Source: Arthrobacter sp. efr-133-R2A-120 (GTDB lineage: Bacteria; Actinomycetota; Actinomycetes; Actinomycetales; Micrococcaceae). From it: a stretch of DNA of 64,000 bases. Positions 51,093 to 59,693 of the stretch are shown one piece after another. Position numbers and translations under genes: made by a program. The notes beneath the pieces were generated by a model. That model did not search any database. It was not told the origin of the DNA and was given only the letters and a program-made list of their open reading frames with translations. The stretch's first letter is position 1. Each line of letters opens with the position of its first letter. Where the stretch lies: assembly GCF_030209835.1 (NCBI RefSeq), contig NZ_JARVRF010000036.1, positions 108,185 to 172,184 of the forward strand, written 5' to 3'.

Positions 51093-51832
51093 GCCTGGAG
51101 GGCCGCAAGGCCCTGGTCACCGGCGGGGCGGGCGGCATCGGGGCGGCATGTGCCACGGCCCTCGCCGCGCGGGGCGCGAAGGTTGTAGTGGCCGACGTCG
51201 ATGCCGCCGGAGCTGCGGCGCTCGCCGACAAGCTGGGCGGTACCGCCTGGGCCGTCGACTTGCTCGACACCGAGGCGCTCGCCGGACTCAGCCTGGATTG
51301 CGACATCCTCGTCAACAATGCCGGCATCCAGAAGGTCGCTCCCATCGAGGAGTTCGAGCCGGCAGACTTCCGCCGCATCCTGGCCCTCATGCTCGAGGCC
51401 CCTTTCCTGCTCATCCGGGCCGCACTCCCGCACATGTACGCCAACGGATTCGGCCGGATCATCAACATTTCTTCGGTCCATGGGCTGCGGGCGTCGGCGT
51501 TCAAGAGCGCGTACGTCTCGGCCAAGCACGGGCTCGAGGGGCTCAGCAAAGTAACGGCCCTTGAAGGCGGCCAGCGCGGTGTCACCTCCAACTGCATCAA
51601 TCCGGGGTACGTGCGCACGCCCCTCGTCGAGAAGCAGATCGCGGACCAGGCGCTGCTGCACGGCATCCCTGAATCGGAGGTCCTCGCGAAGGTCATGCTG
51701 ACGGAGTCCGCGGTGAAGCGCCTCGTGGAGCCCGAGGAAGTCGCGTCGCTGGCAGCGTGGATAGCGTCCGACGACGCCGGCATGGTCACCGGGGCCAGCT
51801 ACACGATGGACGGGGGCTGGTCCGCCCGCTAA
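51089..51832 (+). CDS. 3-hydroxybutyrate dehydrogenase (SDR)
   Basis: 247 residues. NAD motif TGGAGGIGAACATAL, catalytic Tyr/Lys in AYVSAKHG, and the 3-HB dehydrogenase-like SVHGLRASAFKSAY and NCINPGYVRTPLVEKQI blocks. It oxidises (R)-3-hydroxybutyrate to acetoacetate. Starts inside the transporter stop (ATGA), implying uptake followed by oxidation. Confidence 0.85.
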   Translation: MSLEGRKALVTGGAGGIGAACATALAARGAKVVVADVDAAGAAALADKLGGTAWAVDLLDTEALAGLSLDCDILVNNAGIQKVAPIEEFEPADFRRILALMLEAPFLLIRAALPHMYANGFGRIINISSVHGLRASAFKSAYVSAKHGLEGLSKVTALEGGQRGVTSNCINPGYVRTPLVEKQIADQALLHGIPESEVLAKVMLTESAVKRLVEPEEVASLAAWIASDDAGMVTGASYTMDGGWSAR

Positions 51833-51878
51833 CTTACCCCCTCGATGTCGTAGGCTGGTGCGCACGAGGGGAGCGAAT

Positions 51879-53021
51879 ATGGGTCTCGATCCGGTCAGCT
51901 TGAAGATAGCTCTGGGCATTGTCGCGTCTACGCTCTGCCTGCTGTTTTTCGGATCGTTCCGCCGGACCCGCTCCGCGTACAGCGGCTGGTGGTGCCTCGC
52001 CCTCGTTTTCTTGCTCTCGGGCAACATGGCGTACCTGCTCACCGGGACATCCCAGCAAATCTGGGCGGGTCCCCTCGGCAACGCTTTGCTGGTGGCAGGG
52101 GCGTTCAGCGTGTGGGCGGGCTCGCGTTCCCTGCGCTTGCTTCCGACGCCGCGATGGCAGCTCCTCACCGGGCCCGCTGCCACCGCTGTGGCCGCCTCGC
52201 TGGAGAATCCAGCCACCAATGCGTGGTCCGGTGGCCTGGTGTATTTGGCCATGATGTCCTTGGGCATGGGTCTGGCAACAGTGGAACTCTGGCGGTTGAA
52301 GCCCAGCGTTTCACACGCCCACCGCTCCTTGGCGCTCGCCGCAGGGGTACTGGCGTCGTTCTTCCTCTGCCGGGGGATCGCCTACGTTCTGGAAGGCCCC
52401 GACGGCCCGGACTTTGGCACCTATCTCAGCTCCGCAACCACCAGCGTGGTCACTATCGTGCTTCTGGTCACCGTGTCCTTCAGCATGACTGCGCTGAGCA
52501 ACGAGCAGCTCATCAACGGGCTCAACGAACGCGCCACCCGGGACGGCCTGACGGGGCTCCTCAACCGCACCGCCTTCATGGAGCTGGCAACCCAGGAAAT
52601 CAGCAGGCTGCACTCTGCGGGGTCGATCTCCACCTTGATCCTCGCCGACCTTGACCATTTCAAGGCCCTCAACGACAGCCATGGCCACGCGGCGGGCGAC
52701 ACCGCCATCCAGGCCTTCGCCGCCGCGTGCCAGGCTTCAGTCCGCCACACAGACCTTGTCGGGAGGTATGGCGGAGAGGAATTCACCATCCTGCTTCCAG
52801 GGGCCGACCTGGAGAGCGCAGAAATCATTGCCAACGAAATCAGCCGCCGTTTGGCCTCGGCAGAACCACCGGACGGCGTCACCTTCCCCACGGTGAGTTA
52901 TGGGATCGCCCCGAGCACCCTCGCCAACGCTGAGGTGGCCCCCATGATCGCGGCCGCCGACAAAGCCCTCTACCAGGCCAAGTCCCTTGGACGGAACCGC
53001 GCGGTCTGCGCAACTTCCTGA
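51879..53021 (+). CDS. Membrane GGDEF diguanylate cyclase
   Basis: 380 residues. Six or seven helices over the first 200 residues, then a GGDEF domain with RDGLTGLLNRTAF, DLDHFKALNDSHGHAAGD and the active loop RYGGEEF (GGEEF). The start at 51879 (MGLDPVSLKIALG) has GAGGGGAG upstream. It makes cyclic di-GMP. No EAL domain is attached. Confidence 0.9.
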   Translation: MGLDPVSLKIALGIVASTLCLLFFGSFRRTRSAYSGWWCLALVFLLSGNMAYLLTGTSQQIWAGPLGNALLVAGAFSVWAGSRSLRLLPTPRWQLLTGPAATAVAASLENPATNAWSGGLVYLAMMSLGMGLATVELWRLKPSVSHAHRSLALAAGVLASFFLCRGIAYVLEGPDGPDFGTYLSSATTSVVTIVLLVTVSFSMTALSNEQLINGLNERATRDGLTGLLNRTAFMELATQEISRLHSAGSISTLILADLDHFKALNDSHGHAAGDTAIQAFAAACQASVRHTDLVGRYGGEEFTILLPGADLESAEIIANEISRRLASAEPPDGVTFPTVSYGIAPSTLANAEVAPMIAAADKALYQAKSLGRNRAVCATS

Positions 53022-53093
53022 CCGCCGTCGCGCGCTGACTCGCGCAGCGCTGAGCCGATCCTGCACCCCTGGGATAAGCCCTTAAAACAATCT

Positions 53094-53110
53094 GCTTAAA
53101 CGCTTGATCA
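53094..53110. promoter_or_regulatory. LacI-type operator 1 of the GH32 operon
   Basis: GCTTAAACGCTTGATCA. It contains the A-A-A-C-G-C-T-T core of LacI operators and is matched in inverted orientation by the site at 53138 (14 of 17 positions). It overlaps the -35 hexamer at 53104-53109. Confidence 0.65.
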
Positions 53111-53132
53111 AAAGTGTGACCTCGGTTACGCT
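53104..53132 (+). promoter_or_regulatory. Promoter of the GH32/ABC operon
   Basis: TTGATC at 53104-53109 and TACGCT at 53127-53132 are separated by 17 bases. Two LacI-type sites bracket them, so repression by the operon-encoded LacI protein is expected. Confidence 0.6.
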
Positions 53133-53137
53133 TGCAG

Positions 53138-53154
53138 TGATCAAACGCTTTAGC
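53138..53154. promoter_or_regulatory. LacI-type operator 2 of the GH32 operon
   Basis: TGATCAAACGCTTTAGC, the partner of operator 1, just past the -10 box and 20 bases before the GH32 start. Centre-to-centre distance to operator 1 is 44 bases, about four turns, which would allow joint binding by LacI dimers. Confidence 0.65.
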
Positions 53155-53174
53155 AGAAATGGACATCAACGCCG

Positions 53175-54611
53175 ATGACTTACTCAGTCTTCTTCCAACC
53201 CACCGATGGATGGGTCGGAGACGTGATCCCGTTCCAGAAAGACGGGGAGTTTTGGCTTTTCTATCTGCACGAGGTGCGGAACGACCCGAAGCCGGGAACA
53301 TCCTGGAACCTCGTGACCACCAAGGACCTCACGCGGTTCGAGGACCATGGAGTGTCGCTGCATCATGGCAGGGAGGTCGAGGCAGACTTCAATGCCTACA
53401 CCGGCAGTGTGGTGTGCGACGAGTCCGGAATTCACCACCTGTTCTATACGGGACAGAATCCCCGGCACCTCGGCTCCGACGGGGCCCCGCTGCAACTCGT
53501 CATGCACGCCACGAGCACGGACGGAATGCTGACGTGGGTCAAGCATCCGGAACTGACCTTCGGCGCCCCGGCCGGCTACGAATCCGGCGACTGGCGCGAT
53601 CCGTTCGTCTTCAAGGACGAGGCCAGCGGTTTGTGGCGGATGCTGCTGGCCGCACGGCACGCGGACGGTCCGGACCGCCGTCGCGGAGTGATCGCCCAAT
53701 GCGTGTCCGCGGACTTGATGAGCTGGGAGCACACTGAGCCGTTCTGGGATCCGCGCCGCTACATCACGCACGAATGCCCCGACGTTTTCGCTTGGGGCGA
53801 CTGGTGGTACCTGGTCTATTCGGAATTCTCCGAGTCGTTCACCACCCGCTACCGCATGGCGAAGAGTCCCGACGGGCCCTGGATCGTGCCGGCGCGGGAC
53901 ACCGTTGACGGCCGCGCCTTCTATGCCTCGAAGACGGCCGAGCGGGATGGCCGCCGGTTCTTCTTCGGCTGGATCGCCAGCAAAGCGGAAAACCACGACG
54001 ACGGCGCCTGGCAGTGGGCGGGAACGATGTCCGTCCTCGAGGCCCGGCAGAACGACGACGGCACCCTCGCCTTTTCCCTCGCCGACGAACTTGTCGACAG
54101 CTTCTGGGACGACATCCCGGTAAGCCTCGGCAGCGATCTTCCTGCGGCGCTGCATTCTCCCGGCGGGTACACGGCGATTGTGTCCGACGAGGTCCTCCCG
54201 CAGCAGTTCTACGCCCGGGCGGTGCTGCAGATAGAACCCGATACCACCGAATGCGGCTTGCTGCTCCGCTCAAGCGCGGACGGGGATGAGTCCTACATCA
54301 TCCGCCTGGAACCGAAGCGCGGACACATGGTGTTTGACCGATGGCCCCGCGAAATAACCGGCGACGCACAATGGCACGTCTCGGGGGATGTCCCCTTCGA
54401 GATCGAGCTGGAACGCCCCTGCGAGCTCGTCCCCGGAGAGCACATCCTCGAACTTGTCGTTGACGGGGACCTTTGCGTCGCCGTCGTCGACCGGCAGGTC
54501 GCCCTAAGCGCCCGGATCTACGGGCTACCGGACGGGCGGATCGGCGTTTTCGCCGGTGAAGGCACCACCACTCTCACTGAACTTGAGATACGTAAGCGCA
54601 CAGACAACTAA
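53175..54611 (+). CDS. Intracellular GH32 beta-fructosidase
   Basis: 478 residues, no signal peptide. Five-bladed propeller: nucleophile region QPTDGWVGDVIPFQKDGEFWLFYL (Asp in GD), the RDP motif in SGDWRDPFVF, and the EC motif in HECPDVF; a C-terminal beta-sandwich ends at ELEIRKRTDN. The canonical NDPNG is changed to V-G-D-V-I-P. It likely cleaves short fructans or fructosides brought in by the adjacent ABC transporter. Confidence 0.88.
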   Translation: MTYSVFFQPTDGWVGDVIPFQKDGEFWLFYLHEVRNDPKPGTSWNLVTTKDLTRFEDHGVSLHHGREVEADFNAYTGSVVCDESGIHHLFYTGQNPRHLGSDGAPLQLVMHATSTDGMLTWVKHPELTFGAPAGYESGDWRDPFVFKDEASGLWRMLLAARHADGPDRRRGVIAQCVSADLMSWEHTEPFWDPRRYITHECPDVFAWGDWWYLVYSEFSESFTTRYRMAKSPDGPWIVPARDTVDGRAFYASKTAERDGRRFFFGWIASKAENHDDGAWQWAGTMSVLEARQNDDGTLAFSLADELVDSFWDDIPVSLGSDLPAALHSPGGYTAIVSDEVLPQQFYARAVLQIEPDTTECGLLLRSSADGDESYIIRLEPKRGHMVFDRWPREITGDAQWHVSGDVPFEIELERPCELVPGEHILELVVDGDLCVAVVDRQVALSARIYGLPDGRIGVFAGEGTTTLTELEIRKRTDN

Positions 54612-54658
54612 ATACCCAGCGCCAGGCTTCCGTTCAAATCAAAGGAGATTGTCCCCCC

Positions 54659-55993
54659 ATGAAGAAACTCATGCGAACGGCCGCTGTAGCAGCGGCCGCA
54701 GCCCTCGCCCTCTCCGCCTGCGGCGGTGGAGGTGCCGGCAGCGCCTCCAACGTCAACCCAACTGGAGACATCAAACCACGGCAAATCTCGTGGCTTCTGT
54801 CCCGGCCGGCTGACGGGGCGGTCATCAACATCATGAAAAAGATCGCTGATGAATACGCCCAGAACCATCCCGGCTTTTCCCTCAACCTGATCACGACCCC
54901 CGACCGGCCCTCGTACATCCAGAAGTACGAAACCCTTGCCGCCGCGAACAAGCTTCCCGAGCTGTTCGATACGGACGCGACCCCCTTCGCCCAGCAACTC
55001 GCCAAGCAAGGCAAGATGGTCGATGCCGAGAAGCTGCTCAAGGACCTCGGTGTCTACGACACGTACCGGACGAACGCACTGAATTACCAACGCTTCGACG
55101 ACGGATCCCTCTACATGATCCCGTTCCAGTTCGAGCTCGAGTACTTTTGGTACAACAAGGCTCTCTTCCAGCAGGCTGGAGTATCAGTGCCGAAGTCACT
55201 CGACGACATCCCCGCGATGTGCACCGCCCTGCGCAAGGCCGGGATCACGCCCCTCGCCCTTGACGGCCAGGACCAGTGGCCGCTTGAGCGCTATGTCTCC
55301 TACCAGCCCTTCCGCGACGCCGGACCCGACTTCGTGCAGAAGCTCAAGAAGGGTGACGCGAAGTTCAGCGACGCCACCGGCCAGAAGACAGTCAACTGGA
55401 TAAGCCAGCTCGGAGGAGCCGGTTGCTTCCAGGACGGCTTCTCGTCCCAGGGTTACTCCGACGCCCAGAACCTGTTCACCTCCGGCAAGGCCGCCATGTA
55501 CAACATCGGCACCTGGGAACTGTCCAGCCTCGCGACCGACAAGCTGAACCCAACGGTGCGTAACGACGTCGACTACTTCACGCTTCCGGCCACGCCGAGC
55601 TCCGCCACGGCCGCAAATGAGTACGTGGCAACCTCCGGGATCGGCATGGCGGTCAACTCGAAGACCTTCGACCCGCTCGTGAGCGACTTCCTGAAGTTCG
55701 CACTTGCCAAGTACCCCTCGGAATATGCGGCCACGGGCGCCCTCTCGCCGACCACGAATGTCCAGACGACGATTCCTGCCAACGCCACGCCGCTGTACAA
55801 GAAGGCAATCGACCAGGCGAAGGATCTCGGATCGAAGCTCGCGATGCCTTGGGACACGCAGCTTGATCCGACCACCAACAGCAGGCTGCAGCAAGAGCTC
55901 GTGCTCTTGGCCCAGGGCAACGTCAAGCCGGCCGAGTTCACCAGCACGATGGATAGCACCATCGCACAGAACGCTCCTAAGTTCTTCAAATAA
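54659..55993 (+). CDS. ABC sugar-transporter lipoprotein binding protein
   Basis: 444 residues. Lipobox at LSACGGGG (Cys21), then a family 1 solute-binding protein fold (ISWLLSRPADGAVINIMKKIADEYAQNHPGF, YMIPFQFELEYFWYNKALF, YNIGTWELSS). It is followed by two permeases in one operon; the ATPase is not in the window and may be a shared MsmK-type subunit. Substrate probably a fructoside. Confidence 0.9.
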   Translation: MKKLMRTAAVAAAAALALSACGGGGAGSASNVNPTGDIKPRQISWLLSRPADGAVINIMKKIADEYAQNHPGFSLNLITTPDRPSYIQKYETLAAANKLPELFDTDATPFAQQLAKQGKMVDAEKLLKDLGVYDTYRTNALNYQRFDDGSLYMIPFQFELEYFWYNKALFQQAGVSVPKSLDDIPAMCTALRKAGITPLALDGQDQWPLERYVSYQPFRDAGPDFVQKLKKGDAKFSDATGQKTVNWISQLGGAGCFQDGFSSQGYSDAQNLFTSGKAAMYNIGTWELSSLATDKLNPTVRNDVDYFTLPATPSSATAANEYVATSGIGMAVNSKTFDPLVSDFLKFALAKYPSEYAATGALSPTTNVQTTIPANATPLYKKAIDQAKDLGSKLAMPWDTQLDPTTNSRLQQELVLLAQGNVKPAEFTSTMDSTIAQNAPKFFK

Positions 55994-56001
55994 CACGCAG
56001 C

Positions 56002-56025
56002 GGTGGGGGGCTCAGGCCCCCCACC
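56002..56025 (+). terminator. Intercistronic GC hairpin
   Basis: GGTGGGGGG-N6-CCCCCCACC in the 46-base gap between binding protein and first permease. Such hairpins let binding protein be made in excess of permeases by partial termination or 3'-end protection. Confidence 0.7.
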
Positions 56026-56039
56026 CGAAAGGCCCTCCC

Positions 56040-56921
56040 ATGCTTCCCAATCGATCACGACTCTCAGTCCTGGTCTTCCTGCTCCCGCCGCTGCTTCTCT
56101 ACGGCGTCGCCGTGCTGTTTCCGATCCTGCAGTCGCTGTTCCTCAGCTTCTTCTCCTGGAACGGCATCAGTGACATGGAGTTCGTGGGCTTCGCGAACTA
56201 CGTGCACATGCTCACTGGTGACGGCGTTTTCTGGCGTTCCTTCTTCAACGCCCTCGGCTACCTCGCCATCTGCCTCGTCCTCCAGTTGGGCGGCGCGTTG
56301 TTCGTCGCCAGCCTCCTGACCTCGCTGCGAAGGGGCCGCGAACTCGTCAAAACCCTGTATCTCCTGCCTGCGGTGATCTCGACGGTAGCCATCGCCTTCC
56401 TCTTCGTACGCATCTATTCGATCGACCCGGTGGGGCTTCTCAACCAGGTCCTCGGCTGGATCGGTCTCGGCGCCCTCGAACGTCCCTGGCTTTCCGACGT
56501 CAATACTGTCCTCGCGGCGGTTTCAGCACCCGAAGGCTGGCGGTTCACGGGACTCTACATGCTCATCATCTATGCGGCGCTGCTCGCCGTCCCGCAGGAA
56601 CTTGAAGAGGCGGCACGCCTGGACGGCGCCAATCGATGGCAGCTGTTCACCAAAATCAGGTTCCCGCACATCCGGCCCGTGTGGATCACCACCACCATCA
56701 TGGCCACGACCTACGGCCTGCGCGGATTCGATATCCCTTACCTCATGACCAACGGCGGTCCCGGCCAGTCCTCGGAGCTCCTGACGACGTACATGTACAA
56801 AACCGCGTTCACCAGCACCGACTTCGGCTACGCCAGCACCATCTCGGTGTTCATCGTGGTGGAGTGCCTCGTCGCCGTCGGATTCATCTTGCTCATGCTC
56901 AAACGAAAGGCTGACGCATGA
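56040..56921 (+). CDS. ABC sugar permease 1 (MalF-like)
   Basis: 293 residues from MLPNRSRLSVLVFLLPPLLLYGVAVLFPILQSL. Six helices; EAA loop EEAARLDGANRWQLFTKIRFPHIRP for contact with the ATPase. An open frame extends upstream into the binding protein but is not used. Overlaps the next gene by 4 bases. Confidence 0.9.
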   Translation: MLPNRSRLSVLVFLLPPLLLYGVAVLFPILQSLFLSFFSWNGISDMEFVGFANYVHMLTGDGVFWRSFFNALGYLAICLVLQLGGALFVASLLTSLRRGRELVKTLYLLPAVISTVAIAFLFVRIYSIDPVGLLNQVLGWIGLGALERPWLSDVNTVLAAVSAPEGWRFTGLYMLIIYAALLAVPQELEEAARLDGANRWQLFTKIRFPHIRPVWITTTIMATTYGLRGFDIPYLMTNGGPGQSSELLTTYMYKTAFTSTDFGYASTISVFIVVECLVAVGFILLMLKRKADA

Positions 56922-57823
56922 CCGCGCAAACAGCCCCCGTTACCCGGCCGATCCCCGCCCCGCCAAGCACGCCGGCGCCCCAACGTCGGCGGCGTAAGCC
57001 AAACTTCTTCCGAAGCTTGTCGAGGGCGCTGATCGTCCTCATCGTCGTGGTGCAGGTCTATCCCCTCGCCTGGCTGTTCCTCACGAGCCTGCGCAACGAG
57101 CACGACTTCGCCACCGGTGATCCCTTCGCGCTGCCGAGCTCCATAAGCTTCGACAACTACGTTCGTGCGTTCCAGACAGGCAACCTCGGCCAGAACATCC
57201 TGAACAGTTTCATCGTCACGATGGGTGCCAACCTCCTGATCGTCCTGCTGGGGATGATGGCGGCCTATGCGTTGCAGGTCCTCGGATTCCGCTTCAGCAA
57301 ATTCGTCCGTGGCCTCTTCCTGATCGGCATCATCGTGCCGGTGCAGATCGCGCTTGTGCCGCTGTTCATCGACTATTCGTCCGTGAACCTGCTGGACACC
57401 TACCAATCGATGATCATTCCCTTGGCGGGGTTCGCCCTTCCCATGTCGATCTACCTCTTCTCATCGTTCTTTGAATACATTCCCCGGGAGACTTATGAGG
57501 CAGCCTCGTTGGACGGCGCCGGCCCGTACCGGATCTTCGGGCTGATCACCCTTCCGCTCTCGACCAACACGGTAGTGACGGTGGTCCTGGTGAACAGCAT
57601 CTTCATCTGGAATGACTTCATCTTCGCGAACACGTTCGTGCTTTCCGAAGGGCTCAAGACGATCCCGCTGGGGCTGCAGAACTACATCGGAGCAATGGGC
57701 AAGGTCGACTGGACCGCGACATTCGCCGCCGTTTGCATCACCATCACGCCTTTGCTGCTCGTGTTCCTCGTCCTCAACAAGGCGATGATCCAGGGCCTCG
57801 AAAGCGGGGCGACGAAGGGGTGA
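56918..57823 (+). CDS. ABC sugar permease 2 (MalG-like)
   Basis: 301 residues; a Pro-rich cytoplasmic N-tail of about 30 residues (RPIPAPPSTPAPQRRRR) precedes the first helix. EAA loop YEAASLDGAGPYRIFGLITLPLS. Starts inside the previous stop (ATGA). Forms the pore with permease 1. Confidence 0.9.
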   Translation: MTAQTAPVTRPIPAPPSTPAPQRRRRKPNFFRSLSRALIVLIVVVQVYPLAWLFLTSLRNEHDFATGDPFALPSSISFDNYVRAFQTGNLGQNILNSFIVTMGANLLIVLLGMMAAYALQVLGFRFSKFVRGLFLIGIIVPVQIALVPLFIDYSSVNLLDTYQSMIIPLAGFALPMSIYLFSSFFEYIPRETYEAASLDGAGPYRIFGLITLPLSTNTVVTVVLVNSIFIWNDFIFANTFVLSEGLKTIPLGLQNYIGAMGKVDWTATFAAVCITITPLLLVFLVLNKAMIQGLESGATKG

Positions 57824-57860
57824 GAAAGCGGCCACTGGATAGACTGTGAGAGGAGGGCCA

Positions 57861-58955
57861 ATGACGTCTGAAAAAAGCTTGAAAGAACCCGAGGTGAACC
57901 CCTCGCATCCACCGACGACTCCGAGGACGAGTCATCCGGTGACGATGCGGGAGGTAGCGGAAGGGGCTGGAGTCTCCGTTGCCACGGTTTCCCTCGTGAT
58001 CAACAACAAGAAAGACGCCAGGATCGGCGCCGCGACCCGCAAACGCGTCTTGGAAACCATCCGTGAACTGGGATACCGCCCAAACGCCCTCGCGAAGAAC
58101 CTCGTGAGCGGCAGTTCACGGTTCATTGGCCTCGTCGCTGACGCGATCGCCACGACTCCCTTCGCAGGGCAAATCATCCATGGCGCCCAGGACGAAGCTT
58201 GGAAGCACGGATTCGTTCTGTTGGTCGCCAATACCGAGGGCGACGAGCCCGTGGAAAAAGACGCCATCTCGATGATGCTCGAGCACAAGGTTCGCGGCAT
58301 CCTTTACTCCACCTGGTTCCACCGCCCAACCGAGATCCCCGCTGCGTTGCAAGAGACCGACTTCGTGCTGGTGAACTGCTTCTCCCCGGACTCCGACGCC
58401 TTGGCGGTGGTCCCGGATGAAGTCCATGGCGGACGGGAAGCCACGGAAATCCTCGTGCGCAAGGGGCACCGACGGATCGCCTTCATCAACGCGACGATTC
58501 CTGCCCCTGCGAAGGACGGACGCCTCCAGGGCTACCGGGAAGCGCTCGAGTCTGCAGGAATCGCTTTCGATCCACACCTCGTGTTCGACGCGTATCCTGA
58601 CCAGGAAGGCGGCTACGGAGCAGTCGAGGAACTGCTCAAGCGGGACGTCACGGCAGTCTTCTGCTACAACGACCGTATGGCCATGGGTCTCTACGACGGG
58701 CTGAAGCAGCGAGGGTTGTCCATTCCCGAAGACATGGCCGTCGTCGGGTTCGACAACCAGGAAGTCATTGCCGCACACATGCGGCCACCACTATCCACGG
58801 TTGCGCTGCCGCACTACGAGCTCGGCGCCGCGGGCGTGCGCCTGCTCCTCGGCGTCGACGAAGCGGCGGGCAGCCCGGTGGTAAAGCTTGAATGCCCTCC
58901 GGTGGAGCGCGAATCCGTTGGACCGAATACCCTTACTGCTCCTCGCTTACCGTAG
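57861..58955 (+). CDS. LacI-family regulator of the fructoside operon
   Basis: 364 residues. Start at 57861 has AGGAGG upstream; a GTG at 57846 is an alternative. N-tail of about 25 residues, then HTH TMREVAEGAGVSVATVSLVINNKKDARIGAATRKRVLETIRELGYRPNALAKNL. Effector domain ends with FDNQEVIAAHMRPPLSTV. Last gene of the GH32/ABC operon and the likely reader of the sites at 53094 and 53138. Its 3' end overlaps the convergent HTH gene by 23 bases. Confidence 0.9.
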   Translation: MTSEKSLKEPEVNPSHPPTTPRTSHPVTMREVAEGAGVSVATVSLVINNKKDARIGAATRKRVLETIRELGYRPNALAKNLVSGSSRFIGLVADAIATTPFAGQIIHGAQDEAWKHGFVLLVANTEGDEPVEKDAISMMLEHKVRGILYSTWFHRPTEIPAALQETDFVLVNCFSPDSDALAVVPDEVHGGREATEILVRKGHRRIAFINATIPAPAKDGRLQGYREALESAGIAFDPHLVFDAYPDQEGGYGAVEELLKRDVTAVFCYNDRMAMGLYDGLKQRGLSIPEDMAVVGFDNQEVIAAHMRPPLSTVALPHYELGAAGVRLLLGVDEAAGSPVVKLECPPVERESVGPNTLTAPRLP

Positions 58956-59160
58956 GCCCGGCCTCGTCCACGGCGGAATGCTCGATGTAGGATTCCACGG
59001 CCGATTCCGGAACACGGTAGGACCGCCCGAACCGCACGGCGTGGATTGCGTGCGAGTTCACGAGGCGGTAGACAGTCATCCTGGACACCCGCAGTGCCTG
59101 GGCAACCTCGGCGATTGTCATGAACCGGTTGGCTGGAATGTCTGCTGCAGCCATGTTCAC
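58933..59160 (-). CDS. BldC/excisionase-type small HTH protein
   Basis: 75 residues: FMTIAEVAQALRVSRMTVYRLVNSHAIHAVRFGRSYRVPESAVESYIEHSAV, a MerR-like winged helix as in BldC and excisionases. The GTG at 59160 overlaps the upstream gene's TGA (GTGA), with GGAGG five bases before, so it is chosen over ATG at 59154. The position next to no phage genes makes a BldC-type developmental regulator likelier than an excisionase. Confidence 0.82.
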   Translation of the reverse strand: MNMAAADIPANRFMTIAEVAQALRVSRMTVYRLVNSHAIHAVRFGRSYRVPESAVESYIEHSAVDEAGPTVSEEQ

Positions 59161-59441
59161 CACGGCCTCCTCAACTGGCGGTAGTCGTAGTAGACCACCG
59201 TGCCACCCGTTGGCACGACGGTTCGCAAGCCAATCGTTGAGCCTTTGATGACGGCCACCACGCCTTCCTGGGACCCGTTGAAGGGATCGTCTCCAGCCAA
59301 GTAGTCGCCCACCTTGAACGGGGACGCAGTCGTTTTGGCCTGCTTGGCTGCCCGGGAAAATATCCGGCGTAGTGTTCTGGCCGGCGCGAAGACCCGGCGC
59401 ACCCGCATCTGAACGATGTACCTCGATGTGGGATCAAACAT
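59157..59441 (-). CDS. Small conserved-looking protein, coupled to HTH gene
   Basis: 94 residues from MFDPTSRYIVQMRVRRVFAPARTLRRIF (AAGGAAG upstream). An N-terminal basic region is followed by a compact beta-rich part (FKVGDYLAGDDPFNGSQEGVVAVIKGSTIGLRTVVPTGGTVVYYDYRQLRRPW) that looks like a small barrel of KOW/SH3 type. No family recognised. It is translationally coupled to the BldC-like gene, so both may act together. Confidence 0.6.
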   Translation of the reverse strand: MFDPTSRYIVQMRVRRVFAPARTLRRIFSRAAKQAKTTASPFKVGDYLAGDDPFNGSQEGVVAVIKGSTIGLRTVVPTGGTVVYYDYRQLRRPW

Positions 59442-59551
59442 CAGAACCACTTCCTTGCAGTTGCTGGTGCCAAGGGTAGTCGCGGGCCACACGAGACACA
59501 TGAGTGACTTGCACCCGTTATGCCACATGGGCCACTCACGTCACTTGGCGC

Positions 59552-59598
59552 ACTACTCGGATCACGTCCCAAGGCAAGCAAGTGGTCGCCCGAGTAGT
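59552..59598. repeat. Inverted repeat upstream of exported protein
   Basis: ACTACTCGG and CCGAGTAGT form a 9-bp stem over a 29-base loop, in the 252-base gap before the exported protein gene and the divergent small gene. Could be an operator or RNA hairpin; nothing else coding is seen in this gap. Confidence 0.45.
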
Positions 59599-59693
59599 CA
59601 GGGCAAAAGACGGGTAGGGGCCACGCGCGCCAGCCCGGTTGAACAGTCCCTACGCTCAAAGCAAATGTTCCGTCAGGTCTGGGAGGGGGAACA

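Noticed and set aside
58933..59160. Phage excisionase marking a prophage or integrative element.
   Set aside because: No integrase, attachment repeat or phage gene nearby; the gene better fits BldC-type host regulators.
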